From assembly GCA_024692905.1 (NCBI GenBank), contig JAILLY010000026.1:1-61576 (forward strand): 61,576 nt of DNA, read 5' to 3'. The stretch is from Lachnospiraceae bacterium (GTDB taxonomy: Bacteria; Bacillota; Clostridia; Lachnospirales; Lachnospiraceae). Of this stretch, positions 46,871 to 54,997 are shown piece after piece. Both the position numbers and the translations under genes were made by a program. Position 1 is the stretch's first letter. Every line of letters starts with the position of its first letter. Below the pieces are notes generated by a model. It saw nothing but the letters and a program-made list of their open reading frames with translations. It was not told the origin of the DNA and searched no databases.

Positions 46871-47254
46871 TTGGGAATATTATATGATGCAAGAAAACTC
46901 AAGGCGCTTGAGTTTCTGACCGCACTTGGCGAATACGCCGGCAAGGATGCCGAATTTACTCAGCAGCTTTGGACCGAACTTATAAATGACGGCCGGCTGT
47001 ATGATGAATTTGTATATTACGCCGACAATCATACATTTCTGGACGAGTTAAAGATACGCGGCTATTCCATGTCGGATATCTATGTATGGCAGATGGATAA
47101 GTACAATATCGTCCGTGAACTCGGAAAAAATCCCGGTTCCTGCAACAAAGAGACCCTGGTCCTTAATGCTTTTATGGAGATGGCCGCCATGAAGCGCGAT
47201 CCCGATGAATATGTGAAGCGTATCGAATCGGGAAAAGGAAACGACAGATTATAG
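46871..47254 (+). CDS. Hypothetical protein with TTG start, after the PurF-like gene
   Basis: A 127-aa soluble acidic protein, mostly helical (LKALEFLTALGEYAGKDAEF, DEFVYYADNHTFLDELKIRG). I do not recognise it. The TTG at 46871 is chosen as start because GAGG lies 7 nt upstream and no ATG follows soon in frame. It is 34 nt downstream of the PurF-like gene and probably in the same transcript. Confidence 0.65.
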   Translation: MGILYDARKLKALEFLTALGEYAGKDAEFTQQLWTELINDGRLYDEFVYYADNHTFLDELKIRGYSMSDIYVWQMDKYNIVRELGKNPGSCNKETLVLNAFMEMAAMKRDPDEYVKRIESGKGNDRL

Positions 47255-47312
47255 TGACGGAATTGTGCTGTATTTTCCCCCTGAAATATGTTAGGATTAA
47301 GATTGTGGGAGC

Positions 47313-47338
47313 GTGACCGGGAAATATCCCGCGGTCAC
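47313..47338. repeat. Inverted repeat between the hypothetical gene and mscL
   Basis: GTGACC-GGGA, loop AATA, TCCC, GC bulge, GGTCAC. No T run follows, so this is not a standard terminator; it lies 40 nt before mscL. Confidence 0.45.
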
Positions 47339-47377
47339 ATAAATTAAATGAGATAAAGCAAAGAGAGGTGTAGGATC

Positions 47378-47794
47378 ATGAAGAGTTTCATTAAGGAATT
47401 CAAGGAGTTTATTTCCAAGGGCAATGTTATGGATATGGCAGTCGGTGTCATCATTGGCGGAGCATTTACGGCGATAGTCACATCGCTCGTGGATGATATA
47501 ATAATGCCGCTCATTTCCCTGCTCACCGGCGGTTTTGATTTTACCGGCCTGTCGGTTGCTTTCGGCAGCGGTGAAGGTGCCGCAACCTTAAACTACGGCG
47601 CGTTCATTACCGCGATCATTAATTTCCTTCTCATTGCCATCGTGATCTTTTTGATAATAAAGGCGATCAATAAGTTCAATAAGAAGAAGGACGTCAAGGA
47701 GGATCCCACGACTAAGATCTGCCCTCACTGCCAGTCGGAGATCAACATCAAGGCGACCAAGTGTCCCTGCTGTACGTCCGATCTTGAGAAATAA
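47378..47794 (+). CDS. mscL: Large-conductance mechanosensitive channel with zinc-ribbon-like tail
   Basis: Pentameric membrane channel that opens under hypo-osmotic tension. The 138-aa length is normal. Seen: amphipathic N-terminus (MKSFIKEFKEFISKGN), first segment with the gate region VMDMAVGVIIGGAFTAIVTS, an outer loop, and the second segment (about 83-107), then the basic NKFNKKK. The final 25 residues carry CPHC and CPCC pairs (four to five Cys), a zinc-ribbon-like tail instead of the plain C-terminal helix of E. coli MscL. AGAGAGGTG precedes the ATG. Confidence 0.95.
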   Translation: MKSFIKEFKEFISKGNVMDMAVGVIIGGAFTAIVTSLVDDIIMPLISLLTGGFDFTGLSVAFGSGEGAATLNYGAFITAIINFLLIAIVIFLIIKAINKFNKKKDVKEDPTTKICPHCQSEINIKATKCPCCTSDLEK

Positions 47795-47828
47795 TACTTA
47801 ATTCATAAGACTAAGGAGCATGTTTTAT

Positions 47829-49523
47829 ATGTCTGATATACCCGTTAACGCAAATGAGGATAATGAAGCAAAGGAGACGGTGTCCAGGAATTTCATCGAG
47901 AATGAGATAGATAAGGACCTTAAGGAAGGGAATTATACTTCCGTCCATACGAGGTTTCCTCCGGAACCAAACGGCTATCTTCATATCGGACACGCCAAGT
48001 CGATACTCTTAAATTACGGACTTGCCAAGGAATACGGCGGCAAGTTCAACCTGCGTTTTGATGATACGAACCCGACCAAGGAAAAGACGGAGTTCGTTGA
48101 TTCCATTAAGGCTGATGTTGAGTGGCTGGGCGCCGATTACGAGGACAGGATGTTCTTCGCATCCGATTATTTCGATCAGATGTATGAGGCTGCCGTAAAG
48201 CTGATCAAAAAGGGCAAGGCATTCGTATGCGATCTTACTGCCGATCAGATCAGGGAATACCGCGGCTCGTTTGATACGCCCGGTAAGAACAGTCCCTACA
48301 GGGACCGCAGCGTCGAAGAGAACCTTGAGCTGTTCGATAACATGAAGAACGGGATGTATAAGGACGGCGAGAAGGTGCTTCGCGCTAAGATCGACATGGC
48401 AAGCCCGAATATCAATATGCGAGATCCCGTTATATACCGCGTGGCGCATATGAGCCATCATAACACCGGTGATAAATGGTGCATCTATCCGATGTATGAC
48501 TTTGCACATCCCATAGAAGATGCCATAGAGGGCATCACGCATTCGATATGCACTCTTGAGTTTGAAGATCACAGGCCGCTGTATGACTGGGTCGTAAGGG
48601 AACTTGAGTATGAGTATCCCCCGAGGCAGATCGAGTTTGCCAAGCTCTATCTCACCAATGTCGTCACCGGTAAGAGATACATCAAGAAGCTCGTTGAGGA
48701 AGGTATCGTCGACGGGTGGGACGATCCGAGGCTTGTATCCATAGCCGCATTAAGGAGAAGGGGCTTTACGCCCGAGTCCATAAGGATGTTCGTTGAACTT
48801 TGCGGTATCAGCAAGAGCAACTCGAGCGTTGATTACGCAATGCTCGAATACTGCATCCGTGAGGACTTAAAGAGCAAACGTCCGCGCATCATGGCCGTAC
48901 TCGATCCGGTAAAGCTTATCATAGATAATTATCCCGAAGACAAGACCGAGTATTTCGAGGTTCCGAATAATCTTGAGAACGAAGGGCTCGGTACAAGAAA
49001 GGTTGCCTTTTCAAGGGAACTTTATATTGACCGTGATGATTTTATGATAGAACCTCCGAAGAAATACTTCAGGATGTTCCCCGGAAATGAAGTCCGCCTT
49101 ATGAACGCATATTTTGCCAAGTGTGTCGGTTATGAGACGGATGAAAACGGTAAGGTGACCGTTGTCCACTGCGAGTATGATCCCGAAACGATCGGCGGCG
49201 AATGCAGCACGAGGAAGGTTAAGGGAACCATACACTGGGTCAGCGCCGCTCACTCCGTTCCTGCCGAGGTAAGGCTTTATGAGAACCTTGTGGATGAAGA
49301 AAAAGGCGTGTATAATGAAGAAGACGGCTCGCTCAATCTTAATCCCGATTCCAGAAAGATACTGAAGGACTGCCGTATCGAGGAGTCCGTAAAAGGCGCG
49401 AAGGCCTATGACAGTTTTCAGTTCGTAAGGCAGGGTTATTTCTGCGTTGACGTTAAGGATTCTTCGGACGATGCGCTCGTGTTCAACAGGATCGTATCAC
49501 TTAAGAGTTCGTTCAAATTATGA
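47829..49523 (+). CDS. glnS: Glutaminyl-tRNA synthetase
   Basis: Charges tRNA-Gln directly; 564 aa, class I. Seen: [19 protein letters not shown] (HIGH motif), [32 protein letters not shown] and the two-barrel anticodon-binding C-terminus. The KMSKS-type loop, VMSKR in E. coli, reads VTGKR here, so Met-Ser is Thr-Gly. ATG 47829 is preferred over 47820 because AGGAG (47814-47818) is only 1 nt from the earlier codon. GlnRS in a Firmicute suggests direct charging in addition to or instead of the GatCAB route. DUF2225 follows after 24 nt. Confidence 0.95.
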   Translation: MSDIPVNANEDNEAKETVSRNFIENEIDKDLKEGNYTSVHTRFPPEPNGYLHIGHAKSILLNYGLAKEYGGKFNLRFDDTNPTKEKTEFVDSIKADVEWLGADYEDRMFFASDYFDQMYEAAVKLIKKGKAFVCDLTADQIREYRGSFDTPGKNSPYRDRSVEENLELFDNMKNGMYKDGEKVLRAKIDMASPNINMRDPVIYRVAHMSHHNTGDKWCIYPMYDFAHPIEDAIEGITHSICTLEFEDHRPLYDWVVRELEYEYPPRQIEFAKLYLTNVVTGKRYIKKLVEEGIVDGWDDPRLVSIAALRRRGFTPESIRMFVELCGISKSNSSVDYAMLEYCIREDLKSKRPRIMAVLDPVKLIIDNYPEDKTEYFEVPNNLENEGLGTRKVAFSRELYIDRDDFMIEPPKKYFRMFPGNEVRLMNAYFAKCVGYETDENGKVTVVHCEYDPETIGGECSTRKVKGTIHWVSAAHSVPAEVRLYENLVDEEKGVYNEEDGSLNLNPDSRKILKDCRIEESVKGAKAYDSFQFVRQGYFCVDVKDSSDDALVFNRIVSLKSSFKL

Positions 49524-49547
49524 AATACAGGAAAGAGGTATAAAGTA

Positions 49548-50417
49548 ATGGGTTTGTTATCCGGCTTGGGGGAGCTTGGGTTAAAGGGGCTTGATGGTGT
49601 CGATCTTTATGAGGACGACTCCAAGACAGTTAAGAAAGAGGAGACACCGGCACCGGCGGCAAGTATAAACACCTTTGACGAGAGGGAATGCCTTTTCGGT
49701 AAGAGTCATACATGTCCCGTATGCTATAAGGAATTTAAGGCACTGACCGTCAGGCAGTCCAAGATACGTCCCGCGGGTATGGATCGTGACCTGCGTCCGA
49801 GGTTTAAGAATTTCGATCCCATGAAATATGATGTGATACTCTGTCCCCACTGTGGATATGCTGCTCTTGGCAGGTTTTTCCATACGATAACTCCGCCTCA
49901 GGCCAAGCTGGTCAAGGAAGGCATCTCAAGGAATTTCCGCCCTGTGGAAGACAAGGAATTCATCACCTATGAGGAAGCTTTTTTAAGGTATCAGCTTGCA
50001 CTCGGCAATGCCGTTGTCAAAAAGGGAAGGGCAGGAGAGAAGGCTTATCTGTGCCTTAAGATGGCATGGATATTAAGGGGAAGGCGCGAGGCCATCGAGG
50101 CCGGGACCGAGAAGGTCGCACCCGAGGAGTGCGCGACGATCCTTGAAGAACTTGAACAGGACGAAACAGAGCTTCTTACGAATGCTTTGGACGGCTTCCT
50201 TAATGCCAGGCAGAATGAGACCTTCCCGATCTGCGGAATGGATGAATCGACTCTGGATTATATAATAGCCGTCACCGCGATGACTCTTAAAAAGTACGAT
50301 CTTGTTAACCAGATGCTTAATGTACTGCTCGTTAAGAGCAGGCTGACTCCCATGATGAAGGATAACTGTATCGACATCAAGGAGGAGTTAAGGAAGATAA
50401 AGAATGACGCCCAGTGA
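49548..50417 (+). CDS. DUF2225 family protein
   Basis: A 289-aa cytosolic protein. After a variable N-terminus (1-45) comes the DUF2225 core with zinc-binding cysteines: CPVCYKEF, then LCPHCGYAAL, and the conserved RDLRPRFKNFDPMKYDV quoted by its key residues Arg-Asp-Arg. The C-terminal half is helical and TPR-like (FLRYQLALGNAVVK, KAYLCLKMAWILRG). Function unknown; common in Clostridia. GAAAGAGG lies upstream. It leads a run of three genes before cstA. Confidence 0.88.
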   Translation: MGLLSGLGELGLKGLDGVDLYEDDSKTVKKEETPAPAASINTFDERECLFGKSHTCPVCYKEFKALTVRQSKIRPAGMDRDLRPRFKNFDPMKYDVILCPHCGYAALGRFFHTITPPQAKLVKEGISRNFRPVEDKEFITYEEAFLRYQLALGNAVVKKGRAGEKAYLCLKMAWILRGRREAIEAGTEKVAPEECATILEELEQDETELLTNALDGFLNARQNETFPICGMDESTLDYIIAVTAMTLKKYDLVNQMLNVLLVKSRLTPMMKDNCIDIKEELRKIKNDAQ

Positions 50418-50463
50418 CCGGCTGCGGTCATGATCACGTTTTCCGGGTCGGAGGCTTACCGGT

Positions 50464-50820
50464 ATGAAGTTTACGGATCTCATGAGTGGAAGCAGGATAG
50501 GTTCCCAGGATCTTGTCGAGTCCTACAAAAACGGCCACAGTTACGGGGTAGCCGTTATCGGCGGGAAGCATCTGTTCGTAAGGAAGGGCCTTAAGATTTA
50601 CTGCATTTCCTATGATGATGCCGAGCGTATATTCAGACGCGTCAGGCGTGTTCAGGCGATGATGTGCTGTGATAACGGGGAACTCGAGATCGAATATCTC
50701 GTGGTCATGGCCGGCGGACGCGAACTTATCGAGGTTCAGCTGCCCGGGACCAAGGCTGCAAGGATGCTTATGGAAGAACTAAAGGGAGCAGTCACGGGAG
50801 TTGAATTTGCGGCGCCATGA
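50464..50820 (+). CDS. Hypothetical protein, possible PH-like fold
   Basis: A 118-aa soluble protein, mainly beta-strand in pattern (SYGVAVIGGKHLFVRKGLKIYCISYDD..., MCCDNGELEIEYLVVMAGG) with one C-terminal helix (KAARMLMEELK). This resembles small PH-like or GRAM-like folds, but no family is recognised. GGTCGGAGG precedes the ATG. Its stop overlaps the next gene by 4 nt (ATGA), so the two are translated together. Confidence 0.65.
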   Translation: MKFTDLMSGSRIGSQDLVESYKNGHSYGVAVIGGKHLFVRKGLKIYCISYDDAERIFRRVRRVQAMMCCDNGELEIEYLVVMAGGRELIEVQLPGTKAARMLMEELKGAVTGVEFAAP

Positions 50821-51332
50821 ATACAGATAAGCTGTTTGAGGATGTGATAGGAGCTTATGAAGGCTTCTATAATATAGTTAACGGAGATGAGGTAGCTCCT
50901 TTTGACGCCAGAGGATTCATGTCAAACGAAGCAAAACAGTATTTCCTCGTTAAGGCTGCAAAGATCGCATCCGTTAATTCATATGAATATGTATATTTTA
51001 AGAAATGCCAATGCATAACGGCCGGTGAACTTAAGAAGCTTGATGCGGCGGCATGGGAAGATGGGCTTAAACGCGTTAAGCCCGATGCGGATCATAAGAA
51101 TACGGACGTCGCCCTGATCATCGTAGCGGATGAAGTTTCGGGCGATGTTAAGCAGGATATTAATGCATACAGGCATTCTGCCAGCTATTTGCTGGGATTG
51201 CACGGTTTCTCCAATTATCGTCTGGTTGTAATCGAAACCTCTACGGGCGATGTCCTCACAAACCGCCGGGGACGGGACCTTAAGGATTTCGTTCAACAGA
51301 TCATTTCCCGCAGCGGAAATGATCAACTATAA
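50817..51332 (+). CDS. Hypothetical protein upstream of cstA
   Basis: A 171-aa soluble protein of unknown family, alpha/beta in pattern (YFLVKAAKIASVNSYEYVYF, DVALIIVADEVSGDV, YRLVVIETSTGDVLTNRRGR). It begins in the stop codon of the previous gene and ends 21 nt before cstA. Position suggests an accessory to the DUF2225 protein or to CstA; nothing in the sequence shows what it does. Confidence 0.68.
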   Translation: MNTDKLFEDVIGAYEGFYNIVNGDEVAPFDARGFMSNEAKQYFLVKAAKIASVNSYEYVYFKKCQCITAGELKKLDAAAWEDGLKRVKPDADHKNTDVALIIVADEVSGDVKQDINAYRHSASYLLGLHGFSNYRLVVIETSTGDVLTNRRGRDLKDFVQQIISRSGNDQL

Positions 51333-51353
51333 AATGGGAAAAGGAGAGAGGAA

Positions 51354-53069
51354 ATGACTGCATTATTAATCATTTTGGCTGCTATCGGCCTGCTGATCGT
51401 AGGTTATATCTTCTACGGATCATGGCTGGCAAAGCAGTGGGGTATTGACCCTGCAAGAAAGACTCCTGCTATCGAGAAGGAAGACGGCGTTGACTATGTA
51501 GCCGCACCGCCTGCTGTCCTTATGGGACATCATTTCTCCTCAATCGCGGGCGCCGGTCCCATAAACGGACCTATTCAGGCTTCTGTTTTCGGATGGCTTC
51601 CTGTTTTCCTGTGGTGCGTGATCGGAGGCATTTTCTTCGGCGGTTTACAGGACTTTGGTTCCCTGTTCGCCTCTGTAAGGCATGACGGAAAGTCACTTGG
51701 TGAGATCATCCATGATACTATGGGCAAGAGGGCTAAGAGGCTGTTCCTGATCTTTGCGCTTCTTGTACTGATCCTTGTCATCGCGTCGTTCGTAAATGTA
51801 GTTGCCGGCACGTTCTTCACAGATGGAGGCGGCTTCGGCATTTCTACGGCACCCACGAACAATCAGACTACTGCGATGATATCCCTTCTGTTCATCTTAC
51901 TTGCTATCGTATACGGATATGTTACCAATAAGATGAATATCAAGACTCTTCCCGCTTCCATCGCGGGAGTTATCGGTATCGTTATCATTACCGTTATAGG
52001 TCTTAAGGCAGGTTTCATCATGGGACGTACCCAGTGGATCGTATTCATCGGTATTTACATCGTGATCGCTTCACTCGTACCTGTATGGATACTTCTCCAG
52101 CCCCGTGACTACTTATCGAGTTTCCTGCTTTACGCTATGATGGGTGTTGCGGTCATCGGTATAATCAGTAATGCTTTCACCGCAAATGCGATATTTGATA
52201 TCCCCATGGTAACCAAGTGGGAGACCGGTATAGGTACCATGTTCCCGGCACTGTTCATAACCGTTGCCTGCGGCGCATGTTCAGGCTTCCACAGCCTTAT
52301 CTCGACCGGTACATCAAGTAAGCAGTTAAGGAATGAGAAGGATGCCAAGGCGATCGGCTACGGTTCGATGCTCATCGAGTCGGCACTGGGTATCGTATCT
52401 CTTATTGCTGTAGGTATGGTATTCTCCAAGTATACATCGGACGGATTCGGTTCTCCTTCGGCTGCATTCGGTGCAGGTATCGCCATCATGTTCGGCGAAG
52501 AAGGAACTCCCGTATATAATACCATTTCGGCTCTCCTTACACTTGCCGTTTCGGTATTTGCACTTACTTCGCTTGATACGGGTACAAGGCTTTCACGTTT
52601 CATGTTCACCGAGCTCTTCTTAAATGATGATGAGGCAACATGGAAGGATGCCAAGGGAGTACGTAAAATATTTGCGCATCCCCTGTTCGGAACGATCTTC
52701 ATGGTTGTTGTCGGATGTGTGCTCGGAGGACTTAAGCTTTCGGCTATATGGGCACTCTTCGGAGCCGCAAACCAGCTCCTTGCAGGTATCGCATTACTTG
52801 CAGTATGCGCATGGCTCGGCGAAGTAGGCAAGAACAATAAGATGTTCTTCATACCGATGTGCTTCATGCTCATTGCAACCTTATCAAGTCTTGTTATCAA
52901 GATCAAGACATTACTGACGAACGGAAGCCTCGTAGGTGATGCAGGCAAGGTCTGGGGCAACTGGTTCCAGCTTGTATTCGCAATTGCTATGGTAGTACTT
53001 GCAGTCATCCTTGTAGTAGAAGGTGTTCAGACCTTCCAGAAGCAGGCAGCAGGCAAGGCTAACGCATAA
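51354..53069 (+). CDS. cstA: CstA-family carbon starvation protein (peptide/pyruvate permease)
   Basis: A 571-aa membrane protein with about 15 segments. Seen: the family start YGSWLAKQWGIDPARKTPA, GHHFSSIAGAGPINGPI, GGLQDFGSLFASVRHDGKS, and ACGACSGFHSLISTGTSSKQ. E. coli CstA (about 700 aa) and BtsT import peptides or pyruvate; the shorter Clostridial members are less well known. The AAAGGAGAGAGG site is strong. It is the last gene of the glnS-DUF2225 run and is closed by the terminator at 53094. Confidence 0.93.
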   Translation: MTALLIILAAIGLLIVGYIFYGSWLAKQWGIDPARKTPAIEKEDGVDYVAAPPAVLMGHHFSSIAGAGPINGPIQASVFGWLPVFLWCVIGGIFFGGLQDFGSLFASVRHDGKSLGEIIHDTMGKRAKRLFLIFALLVLILVIASFVNVVAGTFFTDGGGFGISTAPTNNQTTAMISLLFILLAIVYGYVTNKMNIKTLPASIAGVIGIVIITVIGLKAGFIMGRTQWIVFIGIYIVIASLVPVWILLQPRDYLSSFLLYAMMGVAVIGIISNAFTANAIFDIPMVTKWETGIGTMFPALFITVACGACSGFHSLISTGTSSKQLRNEKDAKAIGYGSMLIESALGIVSLIAVGMVFSKYTSDGFGSPSAAFGAGIAIMFGEEGTPVYNTISALLTLAVSVFALTSLDTGTRLSRFMFTELFLNDDEATWKDAKGVRKIFAHPLFGTIFMVVVGCVLGGLKLSAIWALFGAANQLLAGIALLAVCAWLGEVGKNNKMFFIPMCFMLIATLSSLVIKIKTLLTNGSLVGDAGKVWGNWFQLVFAIAMVVLAVILVVEGVQTFQKQAAGKANA

Positions 53070-53093
53070 GTAAGATAAGGTTTTGACAACATA

Positions 53094-53125
53094 AAAGGAA
53101 GGCATCAAACGATGCCTTCCTTTGT
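53094..53125. terminator. Terminator after cstA, probably bidirectional
   Basis: AAAGGAAGGCATC-AAAC-GATGCCTTCCTTT, a 13-bp perfect stem between the converging cstA and the gene at 53155. T run short (TTTGTT). Confidence 0.85.
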
Positions 53126-53154
53126 TATTGCATTAACTGTCACAGGCTTAAAAC

Positions 53155-53547
53155 TTATGCGCCGGTGTCTTCGGGAACCTCGTCCTCCTCTGTGGCAAAG
53201 TCCTCGAATTCGAAATCTTCGGTTTCTTTGGCGCTGTCCTTTACAAGGCCTACGCCTTCAGCCGCTTCCTGAGCCTTCTCCTTTATCTCCGCTGCAGCCT
53301 CGCTTATCTTGCCGAGTATTGCGTCCTTGGCTACAACTGCCTTCTCCTTGAGTTCTCCGGCGGCTTCCTTAATATCGTCGGTGTTAAGTGAAACATATTC
53401 CCTGTCACTCTTCTTCTCGAAGAAATCGCTGGAACCGGTATCACCGGCCTCTTCACCTTCCTTATTTCCGAGAACATAATACACTGCGGCACAGGCTGCG
53501 CCGGCGATTGCCGTAAATGCTAAGAATTTACCGAATTTACCTGCCAT
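53155..53547 (-). CDS. Acidic, membrane-anchored helical protein
   Basis: A 130-aa protein with an N-terminal hydrophobic segment (about residues 6-26, FLAFTAIAGAACAAVYYVLG) and an extracytoplasmic or cytoplasmic helical stretch (EAAGELKEKAVVAKDAI, EAAAEIKEKAQEAAEG) with an Ala/Lys/Glu repeat, ending in an acidic tail. It resembles YtxH-type or LEA-like stress proteins in composition only. Converges on cstA across a terminator. Confidence 0.7.
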   Translation of the reverse strand: MAGKFGKFLAFTAIAGAACAAVYYVLGNKEGEEAGDTGSSDFFEKKSDREYVSLNTDDIKEAAGELKEKAVVAKDAILGKISEAAAEIKEKAQEAAEGVGLVKDSAKETEDFEFEDFATEEDEVPEDTGA

Positions 53548-53741
53548 GTCGTACCCCTTTCATGCGAAATTATTAAACGGGAACGGGAACGTTCCCCGAC
53601 AATAACTATTTTACTTCAAAACCGGGCTGATGAAAAGAGGTAATTGCCTGCAGAGAGCATTTACTGTATATTTATAACGTATAACGTGATGCACACCGGT
53701 TTAACGGTGATGCAATGATACGTTGGAGGATTGGCTTTAAG

Positions 53742-54839
53742 ATGAGGCTTTATAGATTATGTAAACCAATGATCCGGATCGTCATATTATCGATGATCAT
53801 CGGAATGCTTTCAGGATGCGGCAGGGGCAAGAAGACCGAGATCATCCTGACAACGGATTTTGAAGACGGTGAAGTGTTCAGGATCGAGAAGATGTCCTGT
53901 TATGTTCCGGAGGTCATGGTATATCTCGTAAACAGCGAGAACCAGTACGATGCAATATTCGGCAGCAGGATATGGCAGGTTCCGATAGATGGGACTACGC
54001 TTGAGAATAAATATAAGGATACGATACTGGCCCGTCTTGCACAGATAAAGGTGATGAACCTTATGGCAAAGGAGCGGGGGGTCACGCTTACGGATGATGA
54101 TATATTAAGAGTCAAAGCGGCTGCGAGGGATTACTATGCTTCGCTTACGGAGACCGAGTGTAAGATCCTCGGAGTCGATCAGGATATCATCTATAACCTG
54201 TATTATGAATTCGCGATGGCAGACAAGCTCTATCATGAGATCACGGATGAGGTAGAGCCCGAGATAAGCGATGATGATGCGAGGATAGTGACTGTGCGTG
54301 ATATACTCGTAAAGACTTATAAGCCCTCGGCGGTCGGATCGGTCTCATATAATTCCGCAGAGAAGGCCGAGGCATATGAGAGGATATCCGATATCAAACG
54401 AAGGATCGACGAAGGCACTGATTTTGACGTGATAGCGGAGAGTACGGAAAACGAGGATACCAGGATACAGTACAGTTTCGGCAGGGGAGTGATGCCTAAG
54501 TCTTATGAGGATGCGGCTTTTGGTCTTGTTGTGGATGAGGTGAGCGATATCGTTGAGACCGAATACGGTTATCATATTTTAAAATGCATTACGGCATACG
54601 ATCCCGAGGAAACAGACAGAAACCGTGAATCCATAGTAAAGGAGAAGAAGCAGGAGGCATTTAATGAGATATATGATGAGTTTATCAAGGAACTGAACTC
54701 GAATCTCAATGCCGATCTGTGGGACACCGTTACATATTACAAGACGGATGAAGTGAACACCACGAGTTTTTTTGATATTTACGATACCTATTTCGTGCCC
54801 GTGACCGGCGCATCCTACGGGATCCAGCAGGAAAAATGA
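53742..54839 (+). CDS. Parvulin-type (PpiC/PrsA-like) foldase lipoprotein
   Basis: A 365-aa lipoprotein: signal peptide with lipobox LSGC (Cys26), SurA-like N-terminal helices, then a PpiC rotamase domain at about residues 190-290 (RDILVKTYKP to EYGYHILKC). In active parvulins the first motif is RHILV; here it is RDILV, while the second His (YHI) is kept, so the isomerase may be weak and the chaperone role dominant. ATG 53742 is preferred over 53715 because GGAGG (53725-53729) serves it and the signal peptide then has normal length. It lies directly upstream of the htpG CIRCE. Confidence 0.83.
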   Translation: MRLYRLCKPMIRIVILSMIIGMLSGCGRGKKTEIILTTDFEDGEVFRIEKMSCYVPEVMVYLVNSENQYDAIFGSRIWQVPIDGTTLENKYKDTILARLAQIKVMNLMAKERGVTLTDDDILRVKAAARDYYASLTETECKILGVDQDIIYNLYYEFAMADKLYHEITDEVEPEISDDDARIVTVRDILVKTYKPSAVGSVSYNSAEKAEAYERISDIKRRIDEGTDFDVIAESTENEDTRIQYSFGRGVMPKSYEDAAFGLVVDEVSDIVETEYGYHILKCITAYDPEETDRNRESIVKEKKQEAFNEIYDEFIKELNSNLNADLWDTVTYYKTDEVNTTSFFDIYDTYFVPVTGASYGIQQEK

Positions 54840-54857
54840 TGATTGACACCATGATTA

Positions 54858-54884
54858 TTAGCACTCGTTATAAATGAGTGCTAA
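54858..54884. promoter_or_regulatory. CIRCE operator (HrcA site) upstream of htpG
   Basis: TTAGCACTC-N9-GAGTGCTAA, a perfect CIRCE, 18 nt after the lipoprotein stop and 7 nt upstream of the best htpG -35 box. Confidence 0.95.
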
Positions 54885-54891
54885 TTTTTCC

Positions 54892-54920
54892 TTGACTTTT
54901 TTTTACCGTATCATTACAAT
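54892..54920 (+). promoter_or_regulatory. Sigma-A promoter of htpG
   Basis: TTGACT (54892-54897), 17-nt spacer, TACAAT (54915-54920), 77 nt before the ATG. A second, weaker pair, TTGACA (54843) with TATAAA (54869), has a 20-nt spacer and overlaps the CIRCE. Confidence 0.7.
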
Positions 54921-54997
54921 TATTGTTATCAAATGAAAGATCCCGGCAGAAGTCTGCGGTGAAGATCTAAATATACAGAAGAAGGAAGTGAATGATA

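Noticed and set aside
54843-54874. TTGACA with TATAAA as main htpG promoter
   Set aside because: The spacer is 20 nt, and a better 17-nt promoter lies downstream; kept only as a possible second promoter.
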